Source: Halococcus salsus
GTDB lineage: Archaea; Halobacteriota; Halobacteria; Halobacteriales; Halococcaceae
DNA length: 64,000 nucleotides
Reading direction: 5' to 3'
Assembly: GCF_009900715.1 (NCBI RefSeq)
Contig: NZ_JAAAJC010000003.1
Location: 310,001-374,000 of the forward strand
The position numbers and the translations under genes were made by a program. This document shows, one piece after another, positions 16,530-25,513 of the stretch. Under the pieces are notes generated by a model. That model was given only the letters and a program-made list of their open reading frames with translations, searched no databases and was not told the DNA's origin. Numbering within the stretch: the first letter of the stretch is position 1; every line of letters starts with the position of its first letter.

Positions 16530-17855
16530 TTACCAGCTAGTCTGTCGCCCCAGCACAAATACTAGAAGAGCCATAAGAAACGCACCTGCGAAAGACTCAA
16601 TTATCGAGAGGTACTGGGCGGCTGTGTTTACAGGTTGGATATCTCCATATCCTAGTGTCGTGAACGTGACCGATGAATAATAGAATGCTAGTAGGATTTC
16701 TGAGAGCCATTGTGGTACTTGACTCCCAGAGAGGAATCCGATCCCCACAACCTGCGCATTCACTGGTGGTCCCGATACTGCAAATACTCCAAATATCAGA
16801 TATAGCGGAGTCCAAAGACAAACAGTACCCAGAGAGACCAGAACAACTCGCCACGGGCTTTCACCGTGGGATGATAGAATACTATTCATGGCGTAAGCGA
16901 GCCATCTCAATCGGCGGCCCTCTTCCCAGTACCGCTTTTTTATAGATTCAGCCTTCTGGATGTGGAATTTACGAGCACGGTTTGGTAATGCGTATTCTTC
17001 ATGAAGGGACTGTAAGCGACGATAGGTCCAAATTGCGGCCTCTGTTGGTGTAGAATCCCATTCTTCGAGTGAATCAATATCAGAGTACGGTGTTGATCCA
17101 CCGAATTCGGTGGCGCTATTCATCCTAACTGCAGAGAAATAGGCGTTAAACAATCTAGAATGAGAGAAATTGGCGCTACGAATATCAGTTCTTTTTAGAA
17201 TCGCATCTTCTAAGTTGGACTTGCACAGAACCGCATTCGAGATCTGAGCATCAGTGAAATCTACATTGCGTAGTGTAGTAGATCTGAAACTGCAGTTGGC
17301 TAAGTAGCAATCGCTGAAGTTGGTATTTCTGAAATTAGAGTTAGAGAGGTTAGAACTTCCCAGGTGTGATTTTTGAAATTGACAATCTGGGGCATTTGCG
17401 TTTGAGAGGTCGGTCATTATAAGCTTCGAATTTAATAGTTTGGTTGAAGATAATCTAGCACCTGAAAAATTCGAGTGGTTTAACTTACTGTTGTGAAGCT
17501 CGGCCATAGCAAGATTGCAACCACTGAAATCAATATTTATAAATTTTGAATCTCTCATGTTAGAGTTGCGGATATTACAGTTAACAAAAGATATCTCGTC
17601 GTCTCTTTCAAATTCGACTTCTCGCAGATAAGCATAGTCTAAGCGCTCTGGAATAGATGATCTTGCGTTTCTAAGCTCATCAGCTGGCTTTCTTTTCTCC
17701 TCTGTATGCCAGATGCAAAAGTCATTATCTTGCCATGTAGAGCGCCAACAACAGACCCCTCCTGGTCCGATCAGCTCACCATGCTCTTCAAGCATCCTCT
17801 TGCTCCCCCAATCTGCTGTATAGCCGCAAACAGAGTCCGGAGTGGACTCACTCAT
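16530..17855 (-). CDS. Pentapeptide-repeat protein fused to a two-helix potassium channel
   Basis: 441 aa. Residues 1-65 hold a Cys/His-rich head (C-G-Y, then CCW, FCIWH) that could bind zinc. About 75-245 is an uninterrupted pentapeptide-repeat solenoid (elements such as NSNLSNSNFRNTNF). A basic helical linker follows (RARKFHIQKAESIKKRYWEE). The C-terminal ~110 residues are one helix (WRVVLVSLGTVCLWTPLYLI), a pore with TFTTLGYGD, the K+ selectivity signature, and a second helix. It is a tetrameric inner-membrane channel by homology, with the repeats as a cytoplasmic sensor by inference. The gene is markedly AT-richer than its neighbours, uses AT-ending codons, and stands alone, which suggests transfer. 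Start at ATG 17853-17855. Confidence 0.85.
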   Translation of the reverse strand: MSESTPDSVCGYTADWGSKRMLEEHGELIGPGGVCCWRSTWQDNDFCIWHTEEKRKPADELRNARSSIPERLDYAYLREVEFERDDEISFVNCNIRNSNMRDSKFINIDFSGCNLAMAELHNSKLNHSNFSGARLSSTKLLNSKLIMTDLSNANAPDCQFQKSHLGSSNLSNSNFRNTNFSDCYLANCSFRSTTLRNVDFTDAQISNAVLCKSNLEDAILKRTDIRSANFSHSRLFNAYFSAVRMNSATEFGGSTPYSDIDSLEEWDSTPTEAAIWTYRRLQSLHEEYALPNRARKFHIQKAESIKKRYWEEGRRLRWLAYAMNSILSSHGESPWRVVLVSLGTVCLWTPLYLIFGVFAVSGPPVNAQVVGIGFLSGSQVPQWLSEILLAFYYSSVTFTTLGYGDIQPVNTAAQYLSIIESFAGAFLMALLVFVLGRQTSW

Positions 17856-17965
17856 AGTAAATACGAGAGAAATGTTCCACAAGTATCTAACGACCAACAT
17901 GGGTAATAACAATCACATACTCGAAATTGAGGAGGCTTGTCTATGAGGCCGACTTCTAAGCGAGA

Positions 17966-18355
17966 TCAGTAGATCCGGGACCCGTTCTCGACCTCGCTCT
18001 CGGGTTGGAGATGAACCACACCACCGTCGCCGTCGTCGTCGGGCTGCGCCCGACTGCTCGCGGAACTACGTTCCGCGCTGTCGACACCGGTCACGAGACA
18101 CTGGCTCTCGAAGCCCGCGATGTTCACCGTCCCGAGGTTCGTCACGGCGACGACCTGCCGACCGACGAGGTCGTCCTTCCCGTAGCGGGTCAGCCCGGCC
18201 GCCGACTGTCTGGTCTCGCCACCGAAGTCGACGTCGAGTTTGTAGAGGTCCTTTCGCGCCTCGGGGAAGTCCTCGACGGAAACGATCTCGCCCACGCGCA
18301 TCTCGACATCCGAGAGAAACGTTTCGGGATCGATGTCGGGTTCGTCGATGCCCAT
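17966..18355 (-). CDS. tRNA-binding (Trbp111/CsaA-like OB-fold) domain protein
   Basis: 129 aa. The OB-fold begins MRVGEIVSVEDFPEARKDLYKLDVDFGG (position 19 on), matching the VGxIxxVexhPxAdkLy pattern of tRNA-binding domains. LTRYGKDDLVGRQVVAVTNLG is the second conserved half. Such stand-alone domains bind the outside corner of tRNA, or act as secretion chaperones in the CsaA case. The acidic C-terminal ~25 residues are a haloarchaeal extension. The start is the ATG just before the acidic IDEPDIDP. Confidence 0.85.
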   Translation of the reverse strand: MGIDEPDIDPETFLSDVEMRVGEIVSVEDFPEARKDLYKLDVDFGGETRQSAAGLTRYGKDDLVGRQVVAVTNLGTVNIAGFESQCLVTGVDSAERSSASSRAQPDDDGDGGVVHLQPESEVENGSRIY

Positions 18356-18429
18356 GGATCGCCATCGGGCTGGGGATGTATGATTCCAGCGGCGCTTTCT
18401 CCAGGTCCGTCGACAGAGCAGACCGCCGC

Positions 18430-19881
18430 CTACGCCGAGAGGATCTCCTCGGCCAGATCCTTCGCGTAGGTCGACGTGACGCTACTCACGGCGACGAAGA
18501 CGACGAGCGTGACGACGAGGCCGATGAACCCGTAGTAGAGACCGAACTCGTACTGACTCGGGATCCAACCGAGGAAGTAGCCCAGCACGACGGCCTCGCC
18601 GACCACCATCGACGCGATACTCCCCTCGGCGGTGGCCCCGTCCCAGTAGAGCGTGAAGTACAGCGTCGGCGCTATCGGGCCGTGCATGACGACCGCGAGC
18701 GCGCCGAGCTGGAAGATGGTCGCCGGCCGGATGTACGCCAGAACGAGGGCGACGGCGATCAGCGCGAGGAGGATCACCTGCGTCGCTTGGACCTCCCGTT
18801 TCTCGCTCGCGTCGGGGTTGATGTGGCGCCGATAGATGTCACGACCGATGAGGGAACTCAGCGACAACAGCAGCGAGTCGGTCGTGGACATCAGCGCCGC
18901 GACGGCTGCGGAGAGGATGATCCCGGACACGACCGGCCCCGTGATCTCCAGGAAGACCTCCCCGATCGCGTAGTCGGGGTTCTGGATGTCCGGGACGATA
19001 CCGACCGACCAGACACCGATGACGATGCCCGCCAGCGACATGAGGAGTCCGAGGATCGGGAGGAGTACCGCCGACCGTCGCATCGAACGGGTCGAGTCCG
19101 CAGCCAGGAACCGCTGGAAGAGGTGGGGCAGACTCGTCGAGGCGACCGCGAACCCCAGACCGAACGTGACGACGAACAGCGGCGTCCACGACCCGACCGG
19201 TCCCTCGAACGTGAACAGGTCGGCGTCCACGTTCTGAACCCCGCTCACGAGTTCCCCCGGGCCGACGATGACCAGGATGGCGACGACCGCTCCGATGAGG
19301 CTGAGGAACATCATGGACCCCTGTACGGTGTCGGTCCAGGCGACGCCGAGCATCCCGGAGACGTGGATGTAGATGGCCATGAACGCCGCCATCGCGACGA
19401 TGGCGTACACGTACGGGACGTCCATCAGGATGTTCAGCGCGACCCCGCCGCCGATGATCTGGACCGTGGCGTACCCGATCAGTGCCAGCGTCGTCAGCGC
19501 GATGTAGACGATGGGCACGACTTCGCTGTCGAACCTGGCGCGGACGTATTCGGCGGGCGTGATGTAGTCGAATCGGTCGCCGATCCGCTTCACCTTCGTC
19601 CCGAAGGACGCGAACATCGGTCCCCAGAAGACGACGTTGATGATGAAGACGGCCGCCACACCGAGACCGGTCCCCCTCGCCTGTGCGCCGAGCCCGAAGA
19701 AGGTGAACGAACTCAAAATGGAGGACATCAACGTGAAGAGGAGGATGACGGTGCCGAGGCCCTTGTCCGCCACGTAGAACGAGCTCGGTGTGTCCTCGAT
19801 GTAGCGTGACGCGAAGATCCCGATACAGAGCACCCCCAGCATGTAGACCGCGAAGACGACCGTTTGGACGATGGCGACCAT
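18430..19881 (-). CDS. Sodium:solute symporter (SSS family)
   Basis: 483 aa with about 13 membrane helices. The N-terminus has SSFYVADKGLGTVILLFTLMSSILSSFTFFGLGAQ (35 residues in two runs), matching the SSS first-helix region where the Na+ site forms. GVAWTDTVQG is the family hallmark, and VAALMSTTDSLLLSLSSLIGRDI is helix 8 with the sodium-site Ser/Thr pair. The substrate is a small organic solute (pantothenate/proline/acetate-like) and is undetermined. It starts directly at the stop of the small membrane partner gene. Confidence 0.9.
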   Translation of the reverse strand: MVAIVQTVVFAVYMLGVLCIGIFASRYIEDTPSSFYVADKGLGTVILLFTLMSSILSSFTFFGLGAQARGTGLGVAAVFIINVVFWGPMFASFGTKVKRIGDRFDYITPAEYVRARFDSEVVPIVYIALTTLALIGYATVQIIGGGVALNILMDVPYVYAIVAMAAFMAIYIHVSGMLGVAWTDTVQGSMMFLSLIGAVVAILVIVGPGELVSGVQNVDADLFTFEGPVGSWTPLFVVTFGLGFAVASTSLPHLFQRFLAADSTRSMRRSAVLLPILGLLMSLAGIVIGVWSVGIVPDIQNPDYAIGEVFLEITGPVVSGIILSAAVAALMSTTDSLLLSLSSLIGRDIYRRHINPDASEKREVQATQVILLALIAVALVLAYIRPATIFQLGALAVVMHGPIAPTLYFTLYWDGATAEGSIASMVVGEAVVLGYFLGWIPSQYEFGLYYGFIGLVVTLVVFVAVSSVTSTYAKDLAEEILSA

Positions 19882-20127
19882 TCACTTCACTCTCGACGTC
19901 CGCGTCGTCCGACCGGCGGCGCTTCCAGGTGCGGTGATGAAGACGACGACGAGGGCGTACATCACCAGCGCGACGGCGAAACACACCCAGAACCAGACCG
20001 GAAGCCCGAGGAGGAACCCATCGAGCGACCCCGACAGCGGAGCGACGACGAACGGGAACATCGTCACCACCAGCAGCGCGACCAGTGCTGCCCACTGAAC
20101 CGAGGTGAGGTGTATGGTAACAGCCAT
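19882..20127 (-). CDS. Small membrane subunit paired with the SSS symporter (DUF3311-like)
   Basis: 81 aa, with two hydrophobic helices (VQWAALVALLVVTMFPFVVA and LPVWFWVCFAVALVMYALVV). The second helix with PxWFW is typical of the short DUF3311-like proteins encoded just before SSS symporters. Its TGA directly abuts the symporter ATG, so the two are surely co-translated. The start is the ATG at 20125-20127; the nine preceding codons lead to a TTG. It probably stabilises or assists the carrier. Confidence 0.7.
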   Translation of the reverse strand: MAVTIHLTSVQWAALVALLVVTMFPFVVAPLSGSLDGFLLGLPVWFWVCFAVALVMYALVVVFITAPGSAAGRTTRTSRVK

Positions 20128-20199
20128 GACGATCGTAGCGTATATCTTCGCCAAAAAAGTTCTGATTCGTTAATGATAGTTTTGGCCGTCCACCGAAGT

Positions 20200-20234
20200 G
20201 GTCGGTCACGCGCACTCGGGAACGGTGACCGACC
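20200..20234. repeat. 10-bp perfect inverted repeat upstream of the SSS operon
   Basis: GGTCGGTCAC (20200-20209) and GTGACCGACC (20225-20234) are exact reverse complements with 15 nt between. They lie 75-110 bp upstream of the DUF3311-like start, in a 390-bp gene-free stretch that otherwise shows only GC-rich sequence. A dimeric regulator site for the symporter operon is likely; a hairpin is the other reading. Confidence 0.5.
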
Positions 20235-20518
20235 GTGGCCGAGGAACCGGGCCTCCGTCACCGAATACGGGAGCTGGCCGAAGCCGCCCTGCCAGCCCGC
20301 CGTCGAGCTCACCGTGGTGATCCGGCCCCAGCCCCGCCATCACGGTTCGGTCGATTCGGGAGGAAACCCACGGTCACGGGGCGGTGGTGGACGGTTGCGG
20401 GGCGGTTCCTCGGTCGTATCGTGCGAGCCGGTGGTCAGAGTGCTCATCCGGAAGGTCATCCCTCTCGGGCGCTCGCTCCGATACCAACCCTCATTCGGCC
20501 GGCCGTCCCATCCCCCGC

Positions 20519-21139
20519 ATGACCACCGTCGTCTGCCTCCGCCACGGCGAAACCGACTGGAACGCGGACCGTCGGCTCCAGGGCTGGGCTCCCACCCCGT
20601 TGAACGACCGCGGCCGCGAGCAGGCCGCCGCGGCGGGCGACCACCTCGCCGCGAGCTACGACGTCGACCGCCTGCTCGCCTCGGACCTCCGACGCACCCG
20701 CGAGACCGCCACCATCCTCCACGAGTCGGGTGTCGGTCCCGAACCTGCCTTCGAGAAGACGTGGCGTGAGCGGGATTTCGGGGTCTATCAAGGCCTCACC
20801 TACGACGAGATGTTCACGGAGTATCCCGAGTTCGCGGTCGGGCGCTCGGGCGAGTCCGCGCTCGCGCGCACCCCCGAACGTGGCGAGGGCCTGCTCGACC
20901 TCCGCGAGCGCGTGGTCGAGGGGTTCGACCGCCTGCTCGCCGAGTCGGGAACCGACGAAACGATACTGGTCGTCACCCACGGCGGGGTGCTCTACGCCCT
21001 CGTCAGCCACCTCACGGACACCGACTTCGTGACGGCCGTCGACGAGGGCGGACAGGGCAACTGCGCCGTCAACGAGTTTCGAGCGGTGGACGACGGGATC
21101 GAAGCAGTTCGGACGAACGACACGAGCTACCGGGGGTGA
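20519..21139 (+). CDS. Histidine phosphatase family protein (phosphoglycerate-mutase-like)
   Basis: 206 aa. LRHGETDWN (8-16) carries the phosphohistidine, LLASDLRRTRETA the second Arg, WRERDFGVYQGLTYDE the Glu loop, and VTHGGVLYALV the second catalytic His. The fold covers cofactor-dependent mutases and broad phosphatases (for example alpha-ribazole phosphatase, CobC); which one is not clear. It converges on the HAD hydrolase gene with 4 bp between stops. Confidence 0.9.
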   Translation: MTTVVCLRHGETDWNADRRLQGWAPTPLNDRGREQAAAAGDHLAASYDVDRLLASDLRRTRETATILHESGVGPEPAFEKTWRERDFGVYQGLTYDEMFTEYPEFAVGRSGESALARTPERGEGLLDLRERVVEGFDRLLAESGTDETILVVTHGGVLYALVSHLTDTDFVTAVDEGGQGNCAVNEFRAVDDGIEAVRTNDTSYRG

Positions 21140-21143
21140 GTTC

Positions 21144-21815
21144 TCAACGACCGTTCGCGATCCGCCGCACGGCGTGGAGGTCCGCGACCTCGTAGGTCGG
21201 CGAGACGGAGAGGGACAGTTCCTCGCGGTGGGGGCGACGGACGAACGCCGAGTCGACGTCCGCCCGGTCCGCGGCCATCACGTCGGTCTCGCTGTCGCCG
21301 ACGTAGAGCACCCGGTCGTCGACCGCGTCGAGGTCCGCCAGCGCGCGCTCGAGGTAGTGTGGGTTCGGCTTCCGGCGCGCGAGGTTCTCGATCCCGTTCT
21401 CGCGGCCGTAGTAGGTCTCGAAGAGGTGATCCAGATCGAAGTGGTCGAGCACGAACGCGATCGTCGCGTGGTGGTTGTTGCTCACGACGCCGCGCGTGGC
21501 CGCGATGTCGCCGATCGCGTGCACGTCGTCGTAGGTCGTCCGCGACCCGTCCTCGAAGGCGCGCTCCTGGGTGCGCTCGTCGTGGCGCTCGCGGGCGTTC
21601 CAGACCGCCTCGGGGTCGACGTCGTAGGCCGCCGCAAGCTCGCCGATCCGGTCGGCGTTCGGGTCGGTGACGAGCCCCGCGAGCGTCTCGCGGTCGACGT
21701 CACCTATCCCGAGGTCGTCGAACGCCGCCCGCGCCGCCGCGACCTGGCGCTCGCGTCGGGGCGGCGCGACGAGGATCCCGTCGCTGTCGAACACCACCGC
21801 ATCGTATTCGCTCAC
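21144..21815 (-). CDS. HAD superfamily hydrolase (GTG start)
   Basis: 223 aa. Motif I is DAVVFDSDGILV (nucleophile Asp in FDSDG), motif II VVSNN, and the Lys/motif III-IV region RKPNPHYLERAL followed by LYVGDSETDVMAADRA. The cap is an alpha-helical type I insert between residues 20 and 90. Phosphoglycolate phosphatase-like enzymes share this layout; the substrate is unknown. The first codon is GTG at 21813-21815. Confidence 0.88.
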   Translation of the reverse strand: MSEYDAVVFDSDGILVAPPRRERQVAAARAAFDDLGIGDVDRETLAGLVTDPNADRIGELAAAYDVDPEAVWNARERHDERTQERAFEDGSRTTYDDVHAIGDIAATRGVVSNNHHATIAFVLDHFDLDHLFETYYGRENGIENLARRKPNPHYLERALADLDAVDDRVLYVGDSETDVMAADRADVDSAFVRRPHREELSLSVSPTYEVADLHAVRRIANGR

Positions 21816-21874
21816 GACTCGGATCGTACGTCCGCGAGGAAATCGGTGTTCCGGTCCCGGTCGTCGTAGTAGGA

Positions 21875-22723
21875 TCAGTCGTTCGCGGTCGGGTACTCGA
21901 CGTCGAGGTCGAGGTCGTCGTTCGCGGGGCTGACGCTACCCGTCCGGTAGCCACCGAGGTCGAGGGTCACGTGGTCGAAACCGATGTCGGTGAGGTGGTC
22001 GCGGGCGGCCTGCGCGAAGTCGGGGTCGAGCGCGCGCGCCAGTTCGTCGGGCGCGACCTCGATCCGCGCGAGGCCGTCGTGGTCGCGAACCCGGAACTGC
22101 TCGAACCCCCACGTCCGGAGGAGGGTCTCGGCCCGTTCGACCCGGCTGAGGCGCTCCTCGGTGACTTCTAATCCCGTTGGGATCCGCGAGGAGAGACAGG
22201 CCATCGAGGGTTTGTCGGCCACCGAGAGGCCGTAGCTGCGGGCGATCTCACGGACCTCTTCTTTGGTGATGTCGTGGTCGAGCAGCGGCGAGTAGGCGTC
22301 GAGTTCCTCGACCGCGCGGAGGCCGGGGCGATGACCTTCGCCTGGATCGGAGGCGTTGGTGCCGTCACAGACCGTCTCGATCCCGCGCTCGCGCGCGGCG
22401 TCGAACATCGCCGAGAGCCGCATCGTCCGGCAGTGATAGCACCGCTCGCCGTCGTTCTCGACGAATTCCTGACTACTGAGCTCCGAGAACTCGGCGAGCG
22501 CGTGGTCGATCCCGATCTCCTCGGCCACGCGTTTCGCGTCGTCGAGCTCCGCTTCGGGGAGCGTCTCGCTCTTGGCGGTACACGCCACCGCGTCGTCCCC
22601 GAGCGCGTCGTGGGCGAGCGCCGCGACCACGCTCGAGTCCACCCCGCCCGAGAAGGCGACGAGCACGCCGTCGCGCTCGGCGAGCGATTCTCGGACGGCG
22701 GCGGCCTTTGCCTCCGTGTTCAT
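21875..22723 (-). CDS. larE: ATP-dependent sacrificial sulfur transferase LarE
   Basis: 282 aa. The PP-loop FSGGVDSSVVAAL (about 25-37) binds ATP. CYHCRTMRLSAM and SMACLSSRIPTG follow; the Cys in ACLSSR matches the sulfur-donating Cys that LarE gives up while turning the dicarboxylated pyridinium nucleotide into its thiocarboxylate. It acts in nickel-pincer cofactor synthesis for lactate racemase-type enzymes. larB lies 9 kb away at 31795; no larC or larA was seen. Start at ATG 22721-22723. Confidence 0.9.
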   Translation of the reverse strand: MNTEAKAAAVRESLAERDGVLVAFSGGVDSSVVAALAHDALGDDAVACTAKSETLPEAELDDAKRVAEEIGIDHALAEFSELSSQEFVENDGERCYHCRTMRLSAMFDAARERGIETVCDGTNASDPGEGHRPGLRAVEELDAYSPLLDHDITKEEVREIARSYGLSVADKPSMACLSSRIPTGLEVTEERLSRVERAETLLRTWGFEQFRVRDHDGLARIEVAPDELARALDPDFAQAARDHLTDIGFDHVTLDLGGYRTGSVSPANDDLDLDVEYPTAND

Positions 22724-22808
22724 GGCCGTTCCTCGTGACCAGCGGACAAAAACGCGTTGTCCCCGCACCCCGGTTGGTTTTTCTCCCCGGCGCGACTCGA
22801 CGGATGCG

Positions 22809-24791
22809 ATGGAGTTCGAATCCATTGTGGGGGTGGGTGCGAAGACCGCGGAGCGGCTCGCGGCGCTCGACGACCCCGAACGCGCCCTCAGCGAGGGCGA
22901 CGTCGTGGCGCTCGCGCGCGCACCCGGCATCTCGACCGGCCGGGCGGCCGCCATCGCCCGCGCCGCCATCCGCGACGAACACGACGACGCCGGGGAGTTC
23001 CTCGCCACCGACCGCGCCCGCGAGATCTACCGCGACGCCCTCTCGCTCCTCCAGGAGCGGGCGGTGACCGACCACGCGGCCCACCGCCTCGAAACCCTCT
23101 ATCCGACCGGCAGCGAGTCGCGGGTGACGGAGGTCCGCGAGTGGGTCGCGACCGCGATGGAGCGCGAGCCCCGTCAGGACGTGCTGGACGCGCTCGACGG
23201 GGTCGCACCGCTCGACGACCCACCCAGGGACCGGATCCGCGACCGCTGCCTCGCGACCGCCGACGCCGAAACCCACGCCGCCGCCCAGGACGAATTCCCC
23301 GAGCTCTCGGTCGAGGTCGTCGAGGACACCCGTGGGCTCGCCGACCTCGCCAAGGGCTACTCCACGGTGATCGCGCTCGACGAGGCCTTCGCCGGTGTCG
23401 ACATCGCCGGCGACGTCCAGGTCAGACCGGACGCGCTCGAAACCCCGGAGGAAGTGGTCCCCGAGCGGGTGCTCTCCTTTTTCGCCCACAACCGCGAGCG
23501 CCTCCAGGCCGCCGCCAGGGTCCACCGCGCAACCGACCTCGATTCACCGGTGGACCTCGCGAGGCTCGACGAGGCGCTCGCGGGCCTCACCGAGGAGGGC
23601 ACCGTCGTCGGCGACGAGGAGCTCGATAGGCTCGGGCGGGCGGTCGACGACCTCGACGCGGCGGTCTCCACCGCCGAGAGCGTCGCCAACGACCGGCTTC
23701 GCGAGGCGATCGAGGAGCGGGACGTCACCATCGAGGGTGCGGATCTCCTCTCGCTCGTCGAGCAGGGCGCGGGCGTGGACTCGCTGCTCTCGCGCGAGCT
23801 CGCCGACGAACACGCCGCCGCGATCGACGCCGCCCGCGACCACCTCGTGGACTCGCTGCAGCTCGACAGCGGGGAGGCCGAACTCGCCACCCGCGCGTTC
23901 CCCGAGGAGCCGACGTTCCCGGTCGAACACGACGAGGGGACCGTCAACCGCCTCCGCGAGGACCTCACCGCCGCCCGCGACCGCCGGGCGACCCGGCTGA
24001 AACGCGACCTCGCGACCGAGCTCGCCGACCTCCGGGCGGGCTGTGACGACCTCGTCGGGGCGGCGCTCGGGCGCGACCGCGAACTCGCGGTGGCGCGCTT
24101 CGCCGACGACTTCGACTGCGTCCTCCCCGAGTTCGGCGGTCACGGCGTGGCGATCGAGGGCGGGCGCTCGCCGCTGCTCGACTGCGCCTTCGAGGCGGTC
24201 GAACCCGTGGACTACGCCGTGGCGGGTCCGACGCTGCTCTCGGGGGTCAACTCCGGTGGGAAAACCTCGACCCTCGACCTCCTCGCGCTCGTCGCGGTCC
24301 TCGCCCACATGGGGCTGCCCGTACCCGCCGACGAGGTCCGGATCGAGCGCTACGAGGCGCTCCACTACCAGGCCAAGACTCAGGGCACCCTCGACGCCGG
24401 CGCGTTCGAGGCCACCCTCCGGGAGTTCGGCGACCTCGTCGCGGGCGGGCGGAAACGATTGGTCCTGGTCGACGAACTCGAGAGCATCACCGAACCCGGC
24501 GCGTCGGCGGTGATCATCGCCGGGATCCTCGAAGCGCTCGACGGCGAAACGACTGGTGTGTTCGTCTCCCACCTCGCCGGCGAGATCCGCGAGGCCGCCG
24601 GGTTCGAGGTTCCCGTGGACGGCATCGAGGCGGTCGGCCTCGTGGACGGCGAACTCCAGGTCGAGCGCTCGCCGAAGAAGGACAGCCTCGCGCGCTCGAC
24701 GCCCGAGCTTATCGTCGAGAAGCTCGCGACCGAGGACGCGACGGACGAGAACGAGGTCTTCTACGAACGGCTGCTGGAGAAGTTCGAGTAG
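22809..24791 (+). CDS. MutS-related ATPase with N-terminal helix-hairpin-helix (archaeal MutS5/MutS2-like)
   Basis: 660 aa. The first ~60 residues are a helix-hairpin-helix (GVGAKTAERLAALDD). A long helical lever/clamp region runs to ~450. The MutS ATPase follows: Walker A GVNSGGKTSTLDLL (about 478-491), Walker B LVLVDELESITEPGASA, and the H-loop VSHLAGEI. No mismatch-recognition or Smr domain is seen. Archaeal MutS-like proteins of this class have been linked to DNA or ribosome quality control, but the function here is not established. ATG 22809 was chosen from the motif position. Divergent to larE with 85 bp between starts. Confidence 0.85.
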   Translation: MEFESIVGVGAKTAERLAALDDPERALSEGDVVALARAPGISTGRAAAIARAAIRDEHDDAGEFLATDRAREIYRDALSLLQERAVTDHAAHRLETLYPTGSESRVTEVREWVATAMEREPRQDVLDALDGVAPLDDPPRDRIRDRCLATADAETHAAAQDEFPELSVEVVEDTRGLADLAKGYSTVIALDEAFAGVDIAGDVQVRPDALETPEEVVPERVLSFFAHNRERLQAAARVHRATDLDSPVDLARLDEALAGLTEEGTVVGDEELDRLGRAVDDLDAAVSTAESVANDRLREAIEERDVTIEGADLLSLVEQGAGVDSLLSRELADEHAAAIDAARDHLVDSLQLDSGEAELATRAFPEEPTFPVEHDEGTVNRLREDLTAARDRRATRLKRDLATELADLRAGCDDLVGAALGRDRELAVARFADDFDCVLPEFGGHGVAIEGGRSPLLDCAFEAVEPVDYAVAGPTLLSGVNSGGKTSTLDLLALVAVLAHMGLPVPADEVRIERYEALHYQAKTQGTLDAGAFEATLREFGDLVAGGRKRLVLVDELESITEPGASAVIIAGILEALDGETTGVFVSHLAGEIREAAGFEVPVDGIEAVGLVDGELQVERSPKKDSLARSTPELIVEKLATEDATDENEVFYERLLEKFE

Positions 24792-24885
24792 CACTGACTC
24801 GGATACTCGTTTCACGTCTCGGTTTCGCTTGTTTGCTCACCAGCTGATCCGTCGATGGCAATACCCGATGCAAACGAGGGACCGC

Positions 24886-25054
24886 ACCGCCCCGCAAGGG
24901 CCACGAGCCTCCCGCGCCCACCTTTTTCTTCGTTGGGTAGCCTCCCGCCGGTCGGCTACCACTCCTCGAAAAACCTGGACGAAAAAGGCCGCTCGCTCCC
25001 TCCGGTCGCTCGCGGTACGATCCTCTACCGCCCCGCGACGGCCACGAGCCTCCC
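24886..25054. repeat. Gene-free segment with a 28-bp direct repeat and a hairpin
   Basis: The stretch 24792-25351 has no supported gene. It contains a 28-bp sequence at 24886-24913 repeated with 26 identities at 25027-25054; both copies include GCCACGAGCCTCCC. Between them is a 7-bp-stem hairpin, GGTAGCC...GGCTACC (about 24936-24960). Similar degenerate GC-rich intergenic repeats are common in haloarchaeal genomes. Their origin is unclear. Confidence 0.5.
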
Positions 25055-25320
25055 CAGCCGACTGCGCTCCTCGGTCGTTCGGCTCACGGCTCACTTCGTT
25101 CGCCGTTCGCAACCGAGGTTCTCCTTTCAGTCGAACCTCGCGCCGCTCACTCCCTGTGGTGCTCATCCCTCGCACGGGCGTTTCGCGCCGCCCGGCGGGC
25201 GGCGCGGAGGCCGCGCGCCGACCGCTCCGCACCGCGGCCACCGCCGCGGAAGATCGTCGTGTTCGTGATGATTTCGAGGGCGGTGCGGTGGACGGGCGAT
25301 AGGGGCGGGGAGACCGTCGT

Positions 25321-25329
25321 CTATATAAC
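25321..25329 (+). promoter_or_regulatory. TATA box for the DUF7563 zinc-ribbon gene
   Basis: CTATATAAC is centred 27 nt before ATG 25352, the leaderless spacing. Confidence 0.6.
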
Positions 25330-25351
25330 GGATGCCACACAATCACAGCCC

Positions 25352-25510
25352 ATGCCGGAATGCCAGAACTGTGGTGCGTTCGTGACGGCGGCCTATGCGC
25401 GAGTGTTCACCCCGAGCGGCATCGACGAACCACGTGTCTGTCCCCAGTGTGAGGACAAGATCCGCGACGGGGCGAAGGTCAGACAGGCGCGCTCGACACG
25501 GCGGAGTTAG
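25352..25510 (+). CDS. DUF7563-type zinc-ribbon micro-protein, 52 aa
   Basis: 52 aa: CQNC (4-7) and CPQC (30-33) knuckles around AYARVFTPSGIDEPRV. The ARVF element with an acidic loop is typical of the haloarchaeal DUF7563 family of small zinc ribbons. A TATA box stands 27 nt upstream. A related but damaged copy lies at 32661-32813. It ends 4 bp before the convergent glmM stop. Confidence 0.75.
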   Translation: MPECQNCGAFVTAAYARVFTPSGIDEPRVCPQCEDKIRDGAKVRQARSTRRS

Positions 25511-25513
25511 AAC

